Positions 35,899 to 48,597 are shown, numbered from the stretch's first letter. The stretch is 64,000 nucleotides of DNA from Mytilisepta virgata (GCA_028015205.1 CM051517.1:43969135-44033134), one strand, 5' to 3'. Program-made: numbers and translations. The notes: a model not told the origin generated them from the sequence alone.

Positions 35899-36080
35899 TG
35901 TTTATTACTTTGACATATTTCATGTATTCATAAGATTTAACGAGACCTTTATAGCAACGTCGTTGGCGACGGCTATTGTTACGTCGCTTCCTAAAGTAAA
36001 ATATGACTGGGCGAATTATCGAATTTGATTTAACTCGGAAGTCTCGGTATTTCACCACACTCAGTGTAATAATTATAGGA

Positions 36081-36232
36081 TAACTTATTGCAAGAATTTG
36101 AATATCACAAAATATTCAACGAGTGACCGAAAAACACCTTAATTCACGAATGCGCGCTGCGCATGAGGGTATTATTAGTGTTTTTCGGCCACGAGTTGAA
36201 TATTGTCGATATTCAAATTCTTGAATTAGTTA
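36081..36232. mobile_element. Foldback MITE, copy 2
   Basis: A better-preserved palindrome than copy 1. Left TAACTTATTGCAAGAATTTG and GACCGAAAAACAC pair with GTGTTTTTCGGCC and CAAATTCTTGAATTAGTTA. The centre is GAATGCGCGCTGCGCATGAG. The shared centre and arms show that the two copies are one family. Confidence 0.75.
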
Positions 36233-37436
36233 TATCGAATTTATTTTCACTGGAAATTACGATAAATCACCATCATCAATGTTATAATTACGATTAATTT
36301 GGAGATGCTTTGATAATGCTTTGCTGCAGAACTGTTTTAAGTTCCAACAGAGTAGACAAGCATTAGGGAAAGGAACTAAGTAACGTTGGGATACTTTTTG
36401 TACTTAAAGTTTTGCTGGGAAAATATATTCTGAAGTTACCATTTGAAAAATTAATTTCATGTAAAACATATAAAATCACAAAATAACATCGACTGACCAA
36501 TTTTTATATCAAAACCTATAATTACATAGAAGATGAAATAGTATATACTGTATTATTGATACGTTATCGAGAACTATTTTTTCAGAAATTACAAAATCAA
36601 AATTAAAATTAACACTATTAAGATAAAAATTACACACGCCAATAGTTTTTAACAAATTAAGACTTAAGAAGAATTACGGTACTCCCGTTCTCCGTTCTAC
36701 ATTTGTAATTACTTTTAATGTAGGTGTTGTGAAAAAAAATGTCGGTAAGAATCACAAGTCGTTAAAAAAATAGAATAATGGTCTAGCGAAAATAGTTCAA
36801 AGCACATTATCAACTGTTTGTCCAGACAAATTTCAAAAGCTATATCACCTTAAGTATTTGTTTTAGGGATGAGTAAATATGTTTATGTGTTATGCATGAT
36901 ATATATTCTTTTTCTGGTATTTTATTATTCATCTGTTTTAACTCATCAATGGTTCAGATACTTTTTTATATATCTCATCTTCAAGGTCATGTCAATTCTA
37001 TAGAACAATGGGTATCAAACGGAAGAGATGTTATGTATACGTCCATTAAGATACGTATCATTTATATTAATAAAATCAAAGCTTACACAGTTCAAAATGG
37101 ATTAAGTCTTAATACCGGTATTCAAACCTGGCGAAGTCCTCTTTTGAAAGTATAAATATCTAACGATATAAGATTTTTTTTGAAAGGTACCGCCTTGAAT
37201 TTGCAATACGGTTTTGGTTTTTTTCTGAACTGAAGAGCTCTTTAAAGCCCAGCAATACAAGCTCTGTCTCATGGCAACAATTTATCAGTCATATTCTTAC
37301 TCGCATGCCATTATACTTCTATACTTGAGTTTACTTATTTTTCATTCAGCAGTTTGTAGTTTTTAATATAAAAATAATGTTTATGTATGGGTTTAGTATG
37401 GGTGAGACAACATCCGATTAAACCATATATGTTCAA

Positions 37437-37467
<31 letters not shown>

Positions 37468-39042
37468 CGGGTTGCCCGCAATCAACAATCCAAGGTTTCA
37501 TGCAAGATGGTAAAGAATACTCCAAAATAAAAGATAATAAAGATAAGTGATGTTAACCTGTCACCGTGACTTAAGTATGAAGAACAGCAATAACAGCGTT
37601 TATCTTAATTGTTTAAACTTAAAAAAAAAATATATGTAGGGGAATTGTGTCTAAAATTAATCCATCATATAGCTTCTCTCGTGTTATGTATATAAAGGGG
37701 GTGAAAATATAAGACATTTCTTATTTTGGTTGCAAAATTCATTGAAGAGAAATTTGTGTTTTTATAAATATCAATAAATCAATAATAAACAGATAAAAAA
37801 TAATTTACGTCTTATATCAAACCGGAAGGAGTTTGTAACTATCTGTAAGAGGATTTATTATTGGTAATGATTGTTCATTTGTTTGAAGTGACTTTCCATT
37901 CTTATCGAGACTTTGATCGTTAGAATCATGCAACAGATTTACTCCAAAACATATAAACCTGAAACAAATCATCATATTAGTGTCAAACAAAGCATTTTGT
38001 ACATTGATCCAGTTCAAAAGACAAATAAAATACTTGGACAGATTTACGGTAAAATGTGGATTCTTTGAAAGTACATATGGAATGAGTGAAACTTTTGGGT
38101 TTGTCCGAGCAATTTTATTGTGAAACAATGTTAAATTATAAATTACAATCGCTAATTGTACTAGTGAAGCTGAGCCTCCGAGAGTATTTAACAATTATAT
38201 ATCCGTATTTGCTTGAAACTAATACTTAAATTGTTTCTTAGATAAAAGTATGTGACTTTTAAAAACTAAAGGGAAATGTCCTAGACCAACTCTGTTCTTA
38301 GACCTATCCGATGGGTTTTGAGTCTACTGTCTTGGTTTGTTTTATACAAAATTTTACATTGTTTTAACTTTCCACATTTTCCAGAGTGAGAACAGCTGAC
38401 GCTGCGTTACTATACCTAGCGCGATAAAAAAGTTTCTGTTGGCTTCTAAATACTGGTTTACATAATTACTACAAATGTATGACATTGTATAACTGCTTGC
38501 CAGAATAACAAATAAGAGATACTTGTAAACTAATGAATTCTACATGTATAATACCTTTTTAATTAATTGACAATAGTGGTATAAGAGGTTCCGGAGGGTG
38601 GAAGGTTCAAATTCTGTAATCAGTTAAATTTTATCCCATTTTTCTGTCTTCAGTTAAAAATAAAATTCTAATTTTGTAAACTCGTTTGCGGCTGAAATGT
38701 TTACATTTCTTGGTCGAAAATTAAAACTGCACATAAATTTGAGCTAAAACACATTTTGTAAGATTATAAAAGGCAAGTGAGATGTATATATTTTGAAAAT
38801 TGAAGGGTGTTTTAAGTAATATATGAAATAATAGAGTTTTACAGCAATTTCAATATTTTGTAAATTTTTCTGATCTATACTCTATACAGTTTTGAATTAT
38901 TTTTTCTGTTGTAAAACTCCATTTTTTCTATTTTTTTTTAGGTTATAAATTCTCCATCCATTAATTTTTTAGGCCAATAGTCTCTGTTCTATGACCCCCA
39001 TTCACATCCTCAAATAAACATATTACAGATGTGCAGATACTG
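36233..39042. other. Mostly non-coding stretch
   Basis: Contains an A-rich run at 37434-37467 and one unrecognised minus-strand frame (37817-38194, listed separately). No RNA genes or element termini seen. Confidence 0.5.
37817..38194 (-). CDS. Unrecognised ORF, 125 codons, possible terminal exon
   Basis: Longest open frame outside the repeats. The N-terminal two thirds is hydrophobic and Asn-rich (SLVQLAIVIYNLTLF, YFICLLNWINVQNALF). The C-terminal third is polar (HDSNDQSLDKNGKSLQ). On the minus strand a good acceptor (ATTTGTTTCAG) falls inside the frame, at about 37968, so the polar tail alone could be a last exon. No family recognised, and a chance ORF of this length is plausible in 64 kb of AT-rich DNA. 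Confidence 0.22.
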   Translation of the reverse strand: MLNTLGGSASLVQLAIVIYNLTLFHNKIARTNPKVSLIPYVLSKNPHFTVNLSKYFICLLNWINVQNALFDTNMMICFRFICFGVNLLHDSNDQSLDKNGKSLQTNEQSLPIINPLTDSYKLLPV

Positions 39043-39340
39043 ATTGATTGATTGTTGTTTTCTTATCGCTCAGTAGCAAATATTGCATCCATCTTCAGGA
39101 AGAGAGTCAACAATATATCGGTGTAATCCAGAAACGGGATTATAACGGGACACAGAGGGCAACAAAATTTTGACTGCCACGGGCAAAATATGGACGGATA
39201 ATATAGCCTTTTGAAGCAGCCATTGGTCCACTCTATTTCGAAATCTACAGAAGGTAGCCGAGATGTTGACATTCTCCACATTACCCACTATGGTCTGTGG
39301 ACAGGCTTTCCGTAATATTTCCTGACAACACCCCAAACAT
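39043..39340 (-). repeat. Dispersed SINE-like repeat, 5' truncated
   Basis: On the minus strand it ends with CAACAATCAATCAATCAG, an A-rich tetranucleotide tail. The sequence before it (CTACTGAGCGATAAG; on the plus strand CAGTAGCAAATATTGCATCC) resembles the tail part of the tRNA-derived SINE at 48235-48597. The body includes the plus-strand text GTGTAATCCAGAAACGGGAT, which I recall from dispersed mussel repeats. The two overlapping minus-strand frames here are by-products. Confidence 0.5.
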
Positions 39341-39349
39341 AGGGTCTCC

Positions 39350-39700
39350 CATATCTGCTACCTAGATATTCGCCGAACAGCCCTGTATTGGGCTACGAAA
39401 CCAAAGGTTCCTGGTTCGATTCCCGTTCGGTAATCAAATTTTCGACGCCCTATCGACGTCATTTGCGAGAATTGTCTCGGTAAAAGATGCTATTCCGTCG
39501 GATGGGGACGAAAAATGACTGTTACGTGTTAAGGGAGAGCAAGACCCTTAGCACGTTAAAGACTCCTCTGTAGATGTCGAAAAAAATAGGCTAATATGCC
39601 GCTACATGGGCCGCTCTTGCACCCGCCAAGCGGAGAGGAATTAGCACAAGTTGGTATAATTTGTTTCCCAATCCACTATGAATTAAAATAAGTTTAAACT
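39350..39700 (+). repeat. tRNA-derived SINE
   Basis: A perfect B-box, GGTTCGATTCC, sits at about 39413-39423 after a GC-richer tRNA-like start (TTGGGCTACGAAACCAAAGG). The body contains CACGTTAAAGACTCC and CCGCTACATGGGCCGCTCTT, text of the kind seen in mollusc SINE cores. The A-box is poor. The end is approximate, at the AT-rich GAATTAAAATAAG. Confidence 0.6.
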
Positions 39701-42188
39701 ACATATAAGAGTTAAAATGACTGTATACATAACAGTGGTTTGGACCGTTAGATGATTTTATTGGTTTATTCTAGTATATACTATATATACTTTTATTTTG
39801 GTGTTAGAAACAAAACTATACTAATAAGAGAATACCTAGAAACGAAAAATTAAGGGGGAAAAATGCAACAGTAAAGCTGAAACATAAAAGACCTGAAACT
39901 TGATATAAAATAGCAATCTGTAACCACTAAGTTTTTTTTCCATCTTAGTTACAAGATGTAAGTGAAGACGCTGTGGTTATTACTTCCACAATAAATATTC
40001 TATCTAATTACAGATTCAAGTTAAGGTTTTTCAAAACCAATTTTTTCAAGTACTTAAACTTTCACGAGTGATTGCTGTCATCTAATCAAACTATTTAAGA
40101 TCGGGTTACGAAAATTTATAAATTGTTAACTGTCACGCAAAACATTTGCTGATATAAAACCGTAAGTTATTGTAGGTGCTTTGAGGTTGGCTGTTTGATG
40201 AACAAATTCATAGTTTACTGTATTACATGTACATTTTGTCTGAACTTATTCACACGAAGTTAATAGGTTTAAGTAATGATAAAGTAATGAAAGAAACGTT
40301 CAATTTCCATGGCCTTTAAATTTTTAGAGTATTTTTTACCGACATGGATGTCCACCGCGGGAAATAACTCATTTCGCGATTTTGGATATTACATTTCCAT
40401 GAAAGCAATTATTGTATATTGTGTGATAACAAAAATGATGCTGAATGTGTAAATTTCGACATTTAATTTCACTAGTTTTAACAAAAAAGTGTAAAGCTGA
40501 ACTAAATGAAAAATTAATGAAAAATTACCACAAAAGTAATTAAACCAACTTAAAACTAGGCTCCGTTAAAAGAAAGATGTGTTTTAGTCACCCCCCCCCC
40601 CAACCAAAAAAACCATTGTTTTGCAATAAAGTTTAAATTAGAGCATATGAGCTGGTGATGACTTCGTGCATTCAATTTCACAAGCCTAGACATCCACGCA
40701 GTGGAAACAATAAAGAGGACGAATATACCTAAGGATCAAATAAAACAACGTAATCAATTGGACAGACAACCCGGAAAGACAAATGAACAACCACAAACAC
40801 AACAAATAAACACAGAAAACTAAAAAACAATGAACAGAACGAACTTGCTTTGACACTAATTTCAATCTACAGAATATACACATTTCAACATAATGTAAAT
40901 CACGAACAATGACATAAAAAGTCCGAGCAGATTCAAATGCTAAAATGACCGGTAAAATGTTTTATTCCTTAAAACAGAAATTTAAAATATTTAAAAGTAC
41001 CGTGAAGATATCAAACATAATGACTACTAATAATATTCTAGAAAGGTGTATTGCAACAATTTTGATGACTTTATAATGTTAACAGAGTAAATTTGCAATC
41101 CTTTCTTGGTAACATCAAATGGGTTTGTTGGAATTATTTTTAGATCTGTTCTTAAATATTAACCCTTTAACGTTTGTACCGGTCAAATTTGACCGGTAAG
41201 CGTTCAACGTGTAGTATCATTCCAACAAAAACTTGATAATTGCCTCAATACTCAACGGAGTTTGGCCAGAAAGGGCTTGATTTAAAGCCAATAATTTCCT
41301 TTTTCACATGATTATAATTCTATAAAATATTTGTTTGTAAAAAGACGAGTTATTATGGTGTAAACGTTGCTACACTTATTCAATTTTCATCTGCAATTTT
41401 ACAACGATGTCCGATGTACTTGAAGCGTATATTCTCAGTCGTTTGATTAATAATTCACAATATGAAAAGTGTACTCTAAAGTGCAGAAAAAGACTTTTAT
41501 TGTGATATAATATATCTTAAAAAGATCCAGATTTATCATTTTTGCGGATGAAATAATCTAGTTAATGCAGAAGAATTCCCTCGTTTTTCTCTATCTTTTC
41601 AATTTACGTCAAATTTTTAAAATTGCAAATCGAAATAGGAAAATCTAAATCGAACATTTTTTTCTCCAGTTTACAAGCTTTTCAAAACACTTTTGTTTTC
41701 AGATATTGACCCTTTGATGGCGTTGCAACTGCCGGTTAAACTTAAACATGTGCGGCAGCGTAAATAGCTTTCCGGAGATCGGTTTTCAGATTATTACGAC
41801 GTGCCGACTTTTGAACCGACTTACATGTGCGTTTCAACAATTACGCTCAAGAATGTACGATTAATCTAGTGAAGTTAAGTAATTTCCGAGTGAAAATGGA
41901 TGTAAATATTGCAAACTATATAGCCTGTATGAATAGTAAGAGGACTCTCTTGATTTGTTGCTGAATCACAAAATAAACGATCTTGAAGAGAAAGGATGAT
42001 GATTTTGTTCCAGTTCTAATAAAGGGTAAAAGTATATTTTTTTCTCATCGATAAATGTTATCTTGTATTCAAAATCAAGCGTTATCTCTCAAAGCACATA
42101 CAGATATACATGTATATCTCAACCAAATTACATTTCATATTAAAGCACTAAAATAGTAAATATGAAGTTAAAGCTTTTAAACTATGGA
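39701..42188. other. Non-coding stretch
   Basis: AT-rich, no gene recognised. It has a C-run at 40591-40601 and a piggyBac-like terminus at 41159 (listed separately). The minus-strand frame at 40686-40883 is Leu/Phe/Cys rich and not recognised. Confidence 0.5.
41159..41197. mobile_element. piggyBac-like terminal sequence
   Basis: TTAACCCTTTAACGTTTGTA is followed by the perfect 20-bp palindrome ACCGGTCAAATTTGACCGGT (41178-41197). TTAA target sites followed by CCCTTT-type ends, with a nearby subterminal palindrome, are typical of piggyBac-like elements and their MITEs. No matching second end was found close by; GTTAAGGGTTAA near 46710 is possible but unproven. No transposase was found. Confidence 0.4.
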
Positions 42189-42508
42189 ATTAAAATCCCG
42201 GGGGGTTACTGACTATCCTTTCGGGTATAACTGTGCCGACAGCACTTGCCAAATCATACCTAGACCCGGGTTCTAGACTGTATCTTAAACAGTTAAATAA
42301 GCGATCCTGTTCTAGACAAATACTTTGTTTAAAAAAAAGACCCTGTCCTCACCAGCAGGGCATGAAAAAGCGACCCTGTTCTAACCAGCAGAACATGAAA
42401 AAGGGAGCCTGTTCTAACCAGCAGGGCATGAAAAGGCGACACTGTTTTGCGGCACACTCGTACCACTAAAAATAAAGGAAGTAAACCCCCCCCCCCCGGG
42501 ATTAAAAT
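42189..42508. mobile_element. TIR element with 8-bp target duplication and 33-bp repeats
   Basis: A 304-bp element (42197-42500) begins CCCGGGGGGTTACT and ends GTAAACC...CCGGG. It is flanked by the direct repeat ATTAAAAT at 42189-42196 and 42501-42508. The 8-bp duplication suggests a hAT-like mobilising enzyme. Inside, a 33-bp unit (CCTGTTCTAACCAGCAGGGC...) is repeated three times at 42341, 42374 and 42407. As 33 is 11 codons, the plus frame reads as repeated CSNQQGMKKR. The right end has an expanded C run. Confidence 0.8.
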
Positions 42509-43520
42509 ACATGTAAAAGTAGTTAATAGTGAACATGAAAATAGGTAAATGAAAAAAAAAGACTGCTGCACTGGAAGGATTACTTAAGCTTTAGAACTTC
42601 TGATATTTGTTTAGATTTAAATTGCATTCGTTCATTCTTTGACCTTGCTGAGTTTGCATATTATAACAAATTGTATTTTAAATTTGAAATAAGGTAGGAT
42701 CATGTATGAAATGAAAAAAATAACTTCCTGAATGTCCCCTCCCCCTTTAAAATGCCATAATTTCTCCCTAAAGTGTCCTTGCATTTGAAAACGTACATTA
42801 CGTGAAGAATGTATAATGCTGAATCAAATTTTAAATCCAGATACCAAACTAAACGTTTAAAAGTAACAAAATACATATCATATCTCCATATTTTTTTACT
42901 GTAAACAAAGACATTATTGTTTACCATAAGAAATTGTTAATAGAAAAAGAATACTTTATACAATTCATAAACAAGTTACTTTATAATACAGGATACTGTA
43001 TTTCTAGGAATGCAAATCTTGGTTATTGTGATGCACACCATATCTTGAATTTACACTTAACTAAAATCTGAGAGCTCTGTATTATGATATTTTTCAAATA
43101 AAATATAGTATGTACATGTAGTACAGGTAAACATGTATACATACATGCATACATCAGTCATCTTACACTTTATAGGAGCAACCATAATGTATTTATTTAT
43201 TAGGAAGGTGCAAATTGATCCTGGAATTTTTTTTCATGTTTTTTTTTTTTGCAGCATCTGTGATCCTGTATATGATTGCAGATTTTATTTTTCAAAATAT
43301 GAATCAAAGTGATTTTTAATCCAAAGTTTTTCTTTGCATTCTAAAACTTGAATACTTTAATACAAATAATGAAATTTAGAGCATTATTTCCTTTTAAATT
43401 CCTTTCTCTCCCATAAATATGAAATACATAAATATACTTACAATGTAGTATAAAACTTGTAACTTATTAATTAATTATTTTTTAATGTAAATATTTAAGT
43501 TAAGGTTTTTGTTTTGTCAG

Positions 43521-43525
43521 ACCCC

Positions 43526-43556
<31 letters not shown>

Positions 43557-43561
43557 ACACA
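43521..43561. repeat. Poly-C then (AC)n tract
   Basis: About 22 C residues followed by about nine CA units. A typical unstable simple repeat. Confidence 0.95.
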
Positions 43562-43814
43562 CTTAAATTTTGCATAAACTGAGCACACAAAAGGACCCAT
43601 TCTGTGGTATATTTAGAAACTTAATTTGGTAACATTAGTGTATGTGACATAAGTGGTAAGAATTTGTTAAATGGTGGTGTAGCCAAATAACATTTGCAAG
43701 ACGTAATGTATTCATGTATGCCCATTTAGATACCTGCACAATGATACATGCATTCTTACTTGAAATATAGTTAAGGATATGTGTTTATAGTCTTAATAAT
43801 GTATTAGTGGAAGT

Positions 43815-43890
43815 TGGAGAAAACCAATGACCTATGTCAGGAAAACTGGCAATCACTGTCAATTTAGATAGGAGTCGAACACACCTAACC
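43815..43890 (-). repeat. SINE core fragment
   Basis: GGAGAAAACCAATGACCTAT, then AACTGGCAATCACTGTCAAT and GGAGTCGAACACACC match the central part of the SINE at 47271-47522 in the same orientation. Head and tail are missing. Confidence 0.55.
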
Positions 43891-46800
43891 ACAAGCTGGA
43901 TCTATGTCAATCAGGAAACTTTTGGGTTTAGATGAAAATGAAAATTTAGACTGCAATAGTGGGCGATTAAAAATTCAGGACCAAAATTTCGACAAGGAAA
44001 ATAGGCAGGATCAAACATTTGATCTACTATTTTCTATGAAATAACTCCCCCCCCCCCCACCCCCTAAGAATCAAATGGTTGCTCCCTAACTGTGAAAAAG
44101 GACTGGTAATTCTATACATAAATTATAGCTTATAAATGCGTGTGTCTTTTTCAGGTATTGTTTAAGAGTTTTCTGCATACATGTAGAAGTAATAATATTT
44201 GCTACAAAATCCAAGTTTTATTTAAATCAGCCATAACATAGAGTAAAATTTACACTTCATTATTCTCAAATTTTCAAAATAATAACATTTATTCTGCATA
44301 TTTATAAAATCAGTCCGTATATTATTAACAGACGCTTATTTTATATGCATGTAGTACATTGCAATGTTTCCATAGTCAGATTAATGTACATTTGTAATAC
44401 ATGCAAAAGATTATGTCTTTCAAAAATTCACATTCAACACTAAACATGTATGGGCATGTTCATACTGCTTCAGTGAAGTCATATTAAGAACCAGTCTTGG
44501 TCATTCAGATTTGATTTTAAAATAATTCTTTGTTTTTCAGAATGTTATGTAGACCTAAGAAGGTTGTATGAAATTTCAGCAAACCTTTCCAAACTTAACA
44601 AGGCTTTCATTTAATTGAATTGACATCCATGTTACATATACAGACTGGTGCTACAGTGACAGTGCTGTGTTGAAATTACAATTAATTCTATGGATTTTCA
44701 ATGTGTGCATCATAATATACAACCCCATATGGAAGGTTTGAAAGCATTGAACTGTTTTCAAAATACTTTTCAAAATAAAAATTCCTCAAATTATGTATAT
44801 TTGTTTTAATTAAAAAATGTCTAAAATTTTGTATAAAGTGAGTGTTTCAACAAACGTCAGATCATATGAACCTTTTATGTTTTAATATTATAAAACACAA
44901 ATCCGAAAATTACGCTTATATTATCCATCTGTGCCTCAAATTTTAAATCAAGCAGTCACAGTGGAATATTTGATAGTTTCTTCTGGTATAATGTCCTATA
45001 CCCTTGATCCGGTACTAGTTTTAAATGAGCAAAATTTTGTAATTTTATTATTGCGAAAAAGGCAAATTCGTTTGACAAAAATCTATATAAATCCTTATGA
45101 CCTTTTGTTAAAAGTTTTGAAAATGTCGAAACGAATTTTGTCTTATTCCGAGAATTTTACATTAGGTTCATATATGTCATCTACTTAAACTTATTCTTCT
45201 ACAAGCAGACATGTCAAGTGCGATTTAAAATTGGTAATAAAACCATAATTTGGAACCAAATGGTCAATATATGGAGTTTTAATGCTTTGACATAACTGGG
45301 TGGTCGTTCTAATTAACTCTACGCGCAATCGGAAGCATTTTATGTTTTGCCATAATAAAATTCATTTTAGCCGTCTCTACGAGTGACTTTTTATATCTTT
45401 GTCTCATCAATTGTAAAACCCAAACTAATAAATGCATGAGATTTACATTTAACATTAATTGTAAAATATGTGTCCAATGGAGTCTAACCTAAATATAAAG
45501 GAAGATTTTTTGGTTCTAAAGAATATTTCTAGTTGCCAAGGAAATTCAATCATTCACTTATTGACTTTCTTGGAACTATAAAATCTACAAATTTATTTAA
45601 ATTGATAATAAAAAAGTATATGTTGAAAAGATCTGATGCATAAGAATGTAGGTTTACAGCCATAAAAAATTCATTTTCTCGTAATAAAATTTTATTATTT
45701 AAAGGTTCAGCTACTTTGAAATGTGCTATGCTTATGTAAAGTATAAATTTATCTACATTTCAGTACAGGAGTACTTTATCTTTTTTTCTGATGACACGTA
45801 ATTTTCTCTTCTGGCGTTATTTCGGACTAAATGTACGTCGTTTAATTGTGACTGTGACTGTATCCGACCGGTGTTATATAGCCCCCCCCCCCCCCCATGC
45901 CAATTTTTTCCTTACCGCTAGGTAAAACTACAATACGTATACATATTGCAGTGTTTTCCCCATGCCAAAATTCCCCCTAATACGAATCTTAAAATAAGAA
46001 TGGCATTCTACTTGGTTTTATGGTATCTTTTGCAGTTTGTTATTTGTGCATCATTTTCAGCTTTTTATTAAACATGAATACCTTAATCTTTATACTTTGA
46101 AAGAAGAATACGCGGAAAATAAGTGGAAACGAGAAACGACTAAAACGTACAAAAGACACGAGTCGAACAAAACAAAATGTAAAATAGTAACGAAACAAAC
46201 AAGTTAAAAGTTAAAATTGATTTTAACTTATAATTTTTTTTGTTTTATTATTATTTTGCAACGTAATTTTGAAATATTTTCAAACAATTGTTACTAAGGA
46301 GAGCGGAACTATTACCATAACTTTGTCTTAAACCATTTAATATAATAAATATGAATTTATTACAGTCATGCAATTAAAAAATCGCTCTAATATTCAAAAC
46401 CTACAAACAAATTTCTATATATTTGCATATCTTTCTTGTAATCTTGGGATTTATAGCTGATATTCATGTTAAAGTGACTACAAGTCTATAAGGCCGCCTA
46501 TAGCACCGGTTTGAGCGGAATTGTTATTTGTTATATTTCTATTTACATCAAATTTAATTCCGTATTTTGTGTTACGTTTTATTACATAGTATATCAATTT
46601 CTTTCTGTGACCCGGATCAAATAGCTTTAAGAAGTTTAAAGCCTAATCAATTTTCTGTCCGTTTTAGAACTCTGAACTATTATCCAAATGCAAAATATTA
46701 CTTGCGTATGTTAAGGGTTAATACGTGCGATCTTGTATATTTATCAGCTTGAAAATCAAATATCATCGATAAAACGACAATGCTTTAACATTTCAAAAAC

Positions 46801-47270
46801 AGTAGAAAGTCTAAAAACAATACAAACTGCACTGGAATATAGACATAAAAATATCATGGCGTTATGTCTCAATCACCAAATCGATGTCCTGGATGAAATT
46901 CACTGTCTTCCCCCTCATGTTGTATTACTCCTGTCACAGCCCCGCTGTTTAATAGATAGTGGTAAAGACCAATAATCGATCATGTTAAAACGATGAACTA
47001 AGTAATCCCGTTTGTTACTTAGTATGAAAAGACATCCTAAACATTATACTTCATCTCACAAATACAATTAACAAAGTAAGGTAATCTACCGTAAGATCAA
47101 ACAGTTTGTTTACCTTGTATTTGTCATAGAACTAATGGTGCTATTTCCAAGATTCTAAAATATCAGGTAAAAACTGATGATGATACTTAGAAATAGAAAT
47201 AAATGTACATTCTTAAGTCAGAAGGTGCAAATGAAATGAAATTCATATAAAAACTTATATCAGCATACCA

Positions 47271-47522
47271 TGTTTGTTTGTTTGTTTGGTTGGGGTTTTA
47301 CGCCGTTTTCAGCACGTTTGGCTATTTCGCGGCGGCCAGTTTTTATTAGTGGAGGAAGCCGGGGTACACGGAGAGAACCACCGACCTTCGGTAGGAAAAT
47401 TGGCAATCCATGTCAATTAAGATCGGAGTCGAACACACCCCGCCACAGGTGAGATTCGAAGTTGACAGGCTAGTGATTATTAGTAGTCATGACAAACTAC
47501 CTAGACCACTCGGCCATCGATT
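47271..47522 (-). repeat. tRNA-derived SINE with (CAAA)n tail
   Basis: On the minus strand it starts ATCGATGGCCGAGTGGTCTA. GGCCGAGTGG is an A-box of tRNA-Leu/Ser type; a B-box-like TTCGAATCTC follows about 50 bases later. The conserved core (complement of GGAGTCGAACACACC and of GGAGAGAACCACCGACCTTC) is followed by GGCGTAAAACCCCAACC and a (CAAA)n tail. All three parts of a full-length SINE are present. A 60-codon plus-strand frame over it is not a gene. Confidence 0.8.
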
Positions 47523-48234
47523 ATGATTATAATTTTTCGAACATACTTTTGTATGAATACAATGTCATCTATTAACGTTATTCAATACAATGTAAAGTTA
47601 TCAGAAGGAATTTATACACACGTGTCATCAGAAACATATACGAAAAGGGTCATTTAACTCAAGAAACTTACGGAATGCATCTATGTTCGAATATTCTCGG
47701 AAGATAAAAATTACCAGAGGTCTGTTAGAAAGTTGGCACCGTATATTCATTTATATTTATTAAAGTTTAAAAATTTAGACAAACCGATAGGTGACCAATT
47801 AATAGTACAGTACAATTCAGGTAGACATCAATGATACCGATTTTGATGCTCATCTGGACATGCTTACCCCTTCAGGTTTTTATTGGGTGTTAGATTGCTA
47901 GTGCTTTAGTTTCTGTGCTGTTCTAATTCTGTTTTGTTTATTATATGTTTTTTTTTAAATTCTTTTAGTTATATATGTACCCTTGTGGCATTTGTGTGTT
48001 ATATTCCATTCTCATGACGGTCTTTTCCTTTATATTTCGATTACACGGACTTTTCCCACTGTTTAAAAAAATTGTCGCTTCGGTATTTTTTTCCCGATAT
48101 TCAAACACGCATATCTAACTGGCAGGACTTAAGCTCGAACATGTGAAAATCCGAAACCAAAACAAAGCTCTCTAGATTCAAATACAAACAATAAAAGGTA
48201 GAACCAAAAGTTATCATATTTGACAAATTAACGG

Positions 48235-48597
48235 ATGATGGATGATTTAATTTTTAACGTCTAGTGGCAATTATTAAATGCATATCAGGCCGATAACATG
48301 TTGATATGATATGAAAATGAACATCGCTTTGTACTAGACCGACACGCTGTGCCGGATTTTTAACGTGCTAGCTTACGAGGTTGCAGTGCAGAGGAAGACA
48401 AATCACTCCACCCGGACACCTTATACTGACTCCGACTCCATCAGTCCTTTGTTCTTACTCTTAGATGCCACGTGCTTGGTGGAGAAGCAGCTATTTCCAA
48501 TTTTAATATCTTTGGTTTGAACCGGCTTGGGGATTGAACCCGAGACCTTCCACACTCGAGACGAGCACGCTTTCACGAGACCACCGAGGCGGTCATT
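48235..48597 (-). repeat. tRNA-derived SINE upstream of the Ig gene exons
   Basis: On the minus strand it starts TGACCGCCTCGGTGGTCTCG, with an A-box-like GGTGGTCTCGTG. GGTCTCGGGTTCAATCCCC holds a B-box (GGTTCAATCCC) at the expected distance. The tail (plus strand GATTTAATTTTTAACGTCTA then GTGGCAATTATTAAATGC) resembles the repeat at 39043-39340. It lies 125 bp before the first recognised Ig exon, so it is in an intron of that gene or upstream of it. Confidence 0.7.

Larger units (their letters stand above)
42509..47270. other. Non-coding stretch with homopolymer tracts
   Basis: Contains C runs near 43521-43542 (followed by (AC)n), 44046-44060 and 45882-45897. A decayed SINE core fragment lies at about 43815-43890. 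The small open frames at 44931-45188 and 46567-46975 were read; they are short, AT-rich and match nothing I know. Confidence 0.5.

Noticed and set aside
39063..39336. Two overlapping Cys-rich minus-strand ORFs of 72 and 88 codons
   Set aside because: They lie wholly within a dispersed SINE-like repeat and compete in two frames.
46733..46975. 80-codon plus-strand ORF as an upstream exon of the Ig gene
   Set aside because: No signal peptide, and no acceptor/donor pair giving the phase 1 needed by exon a at 48722.
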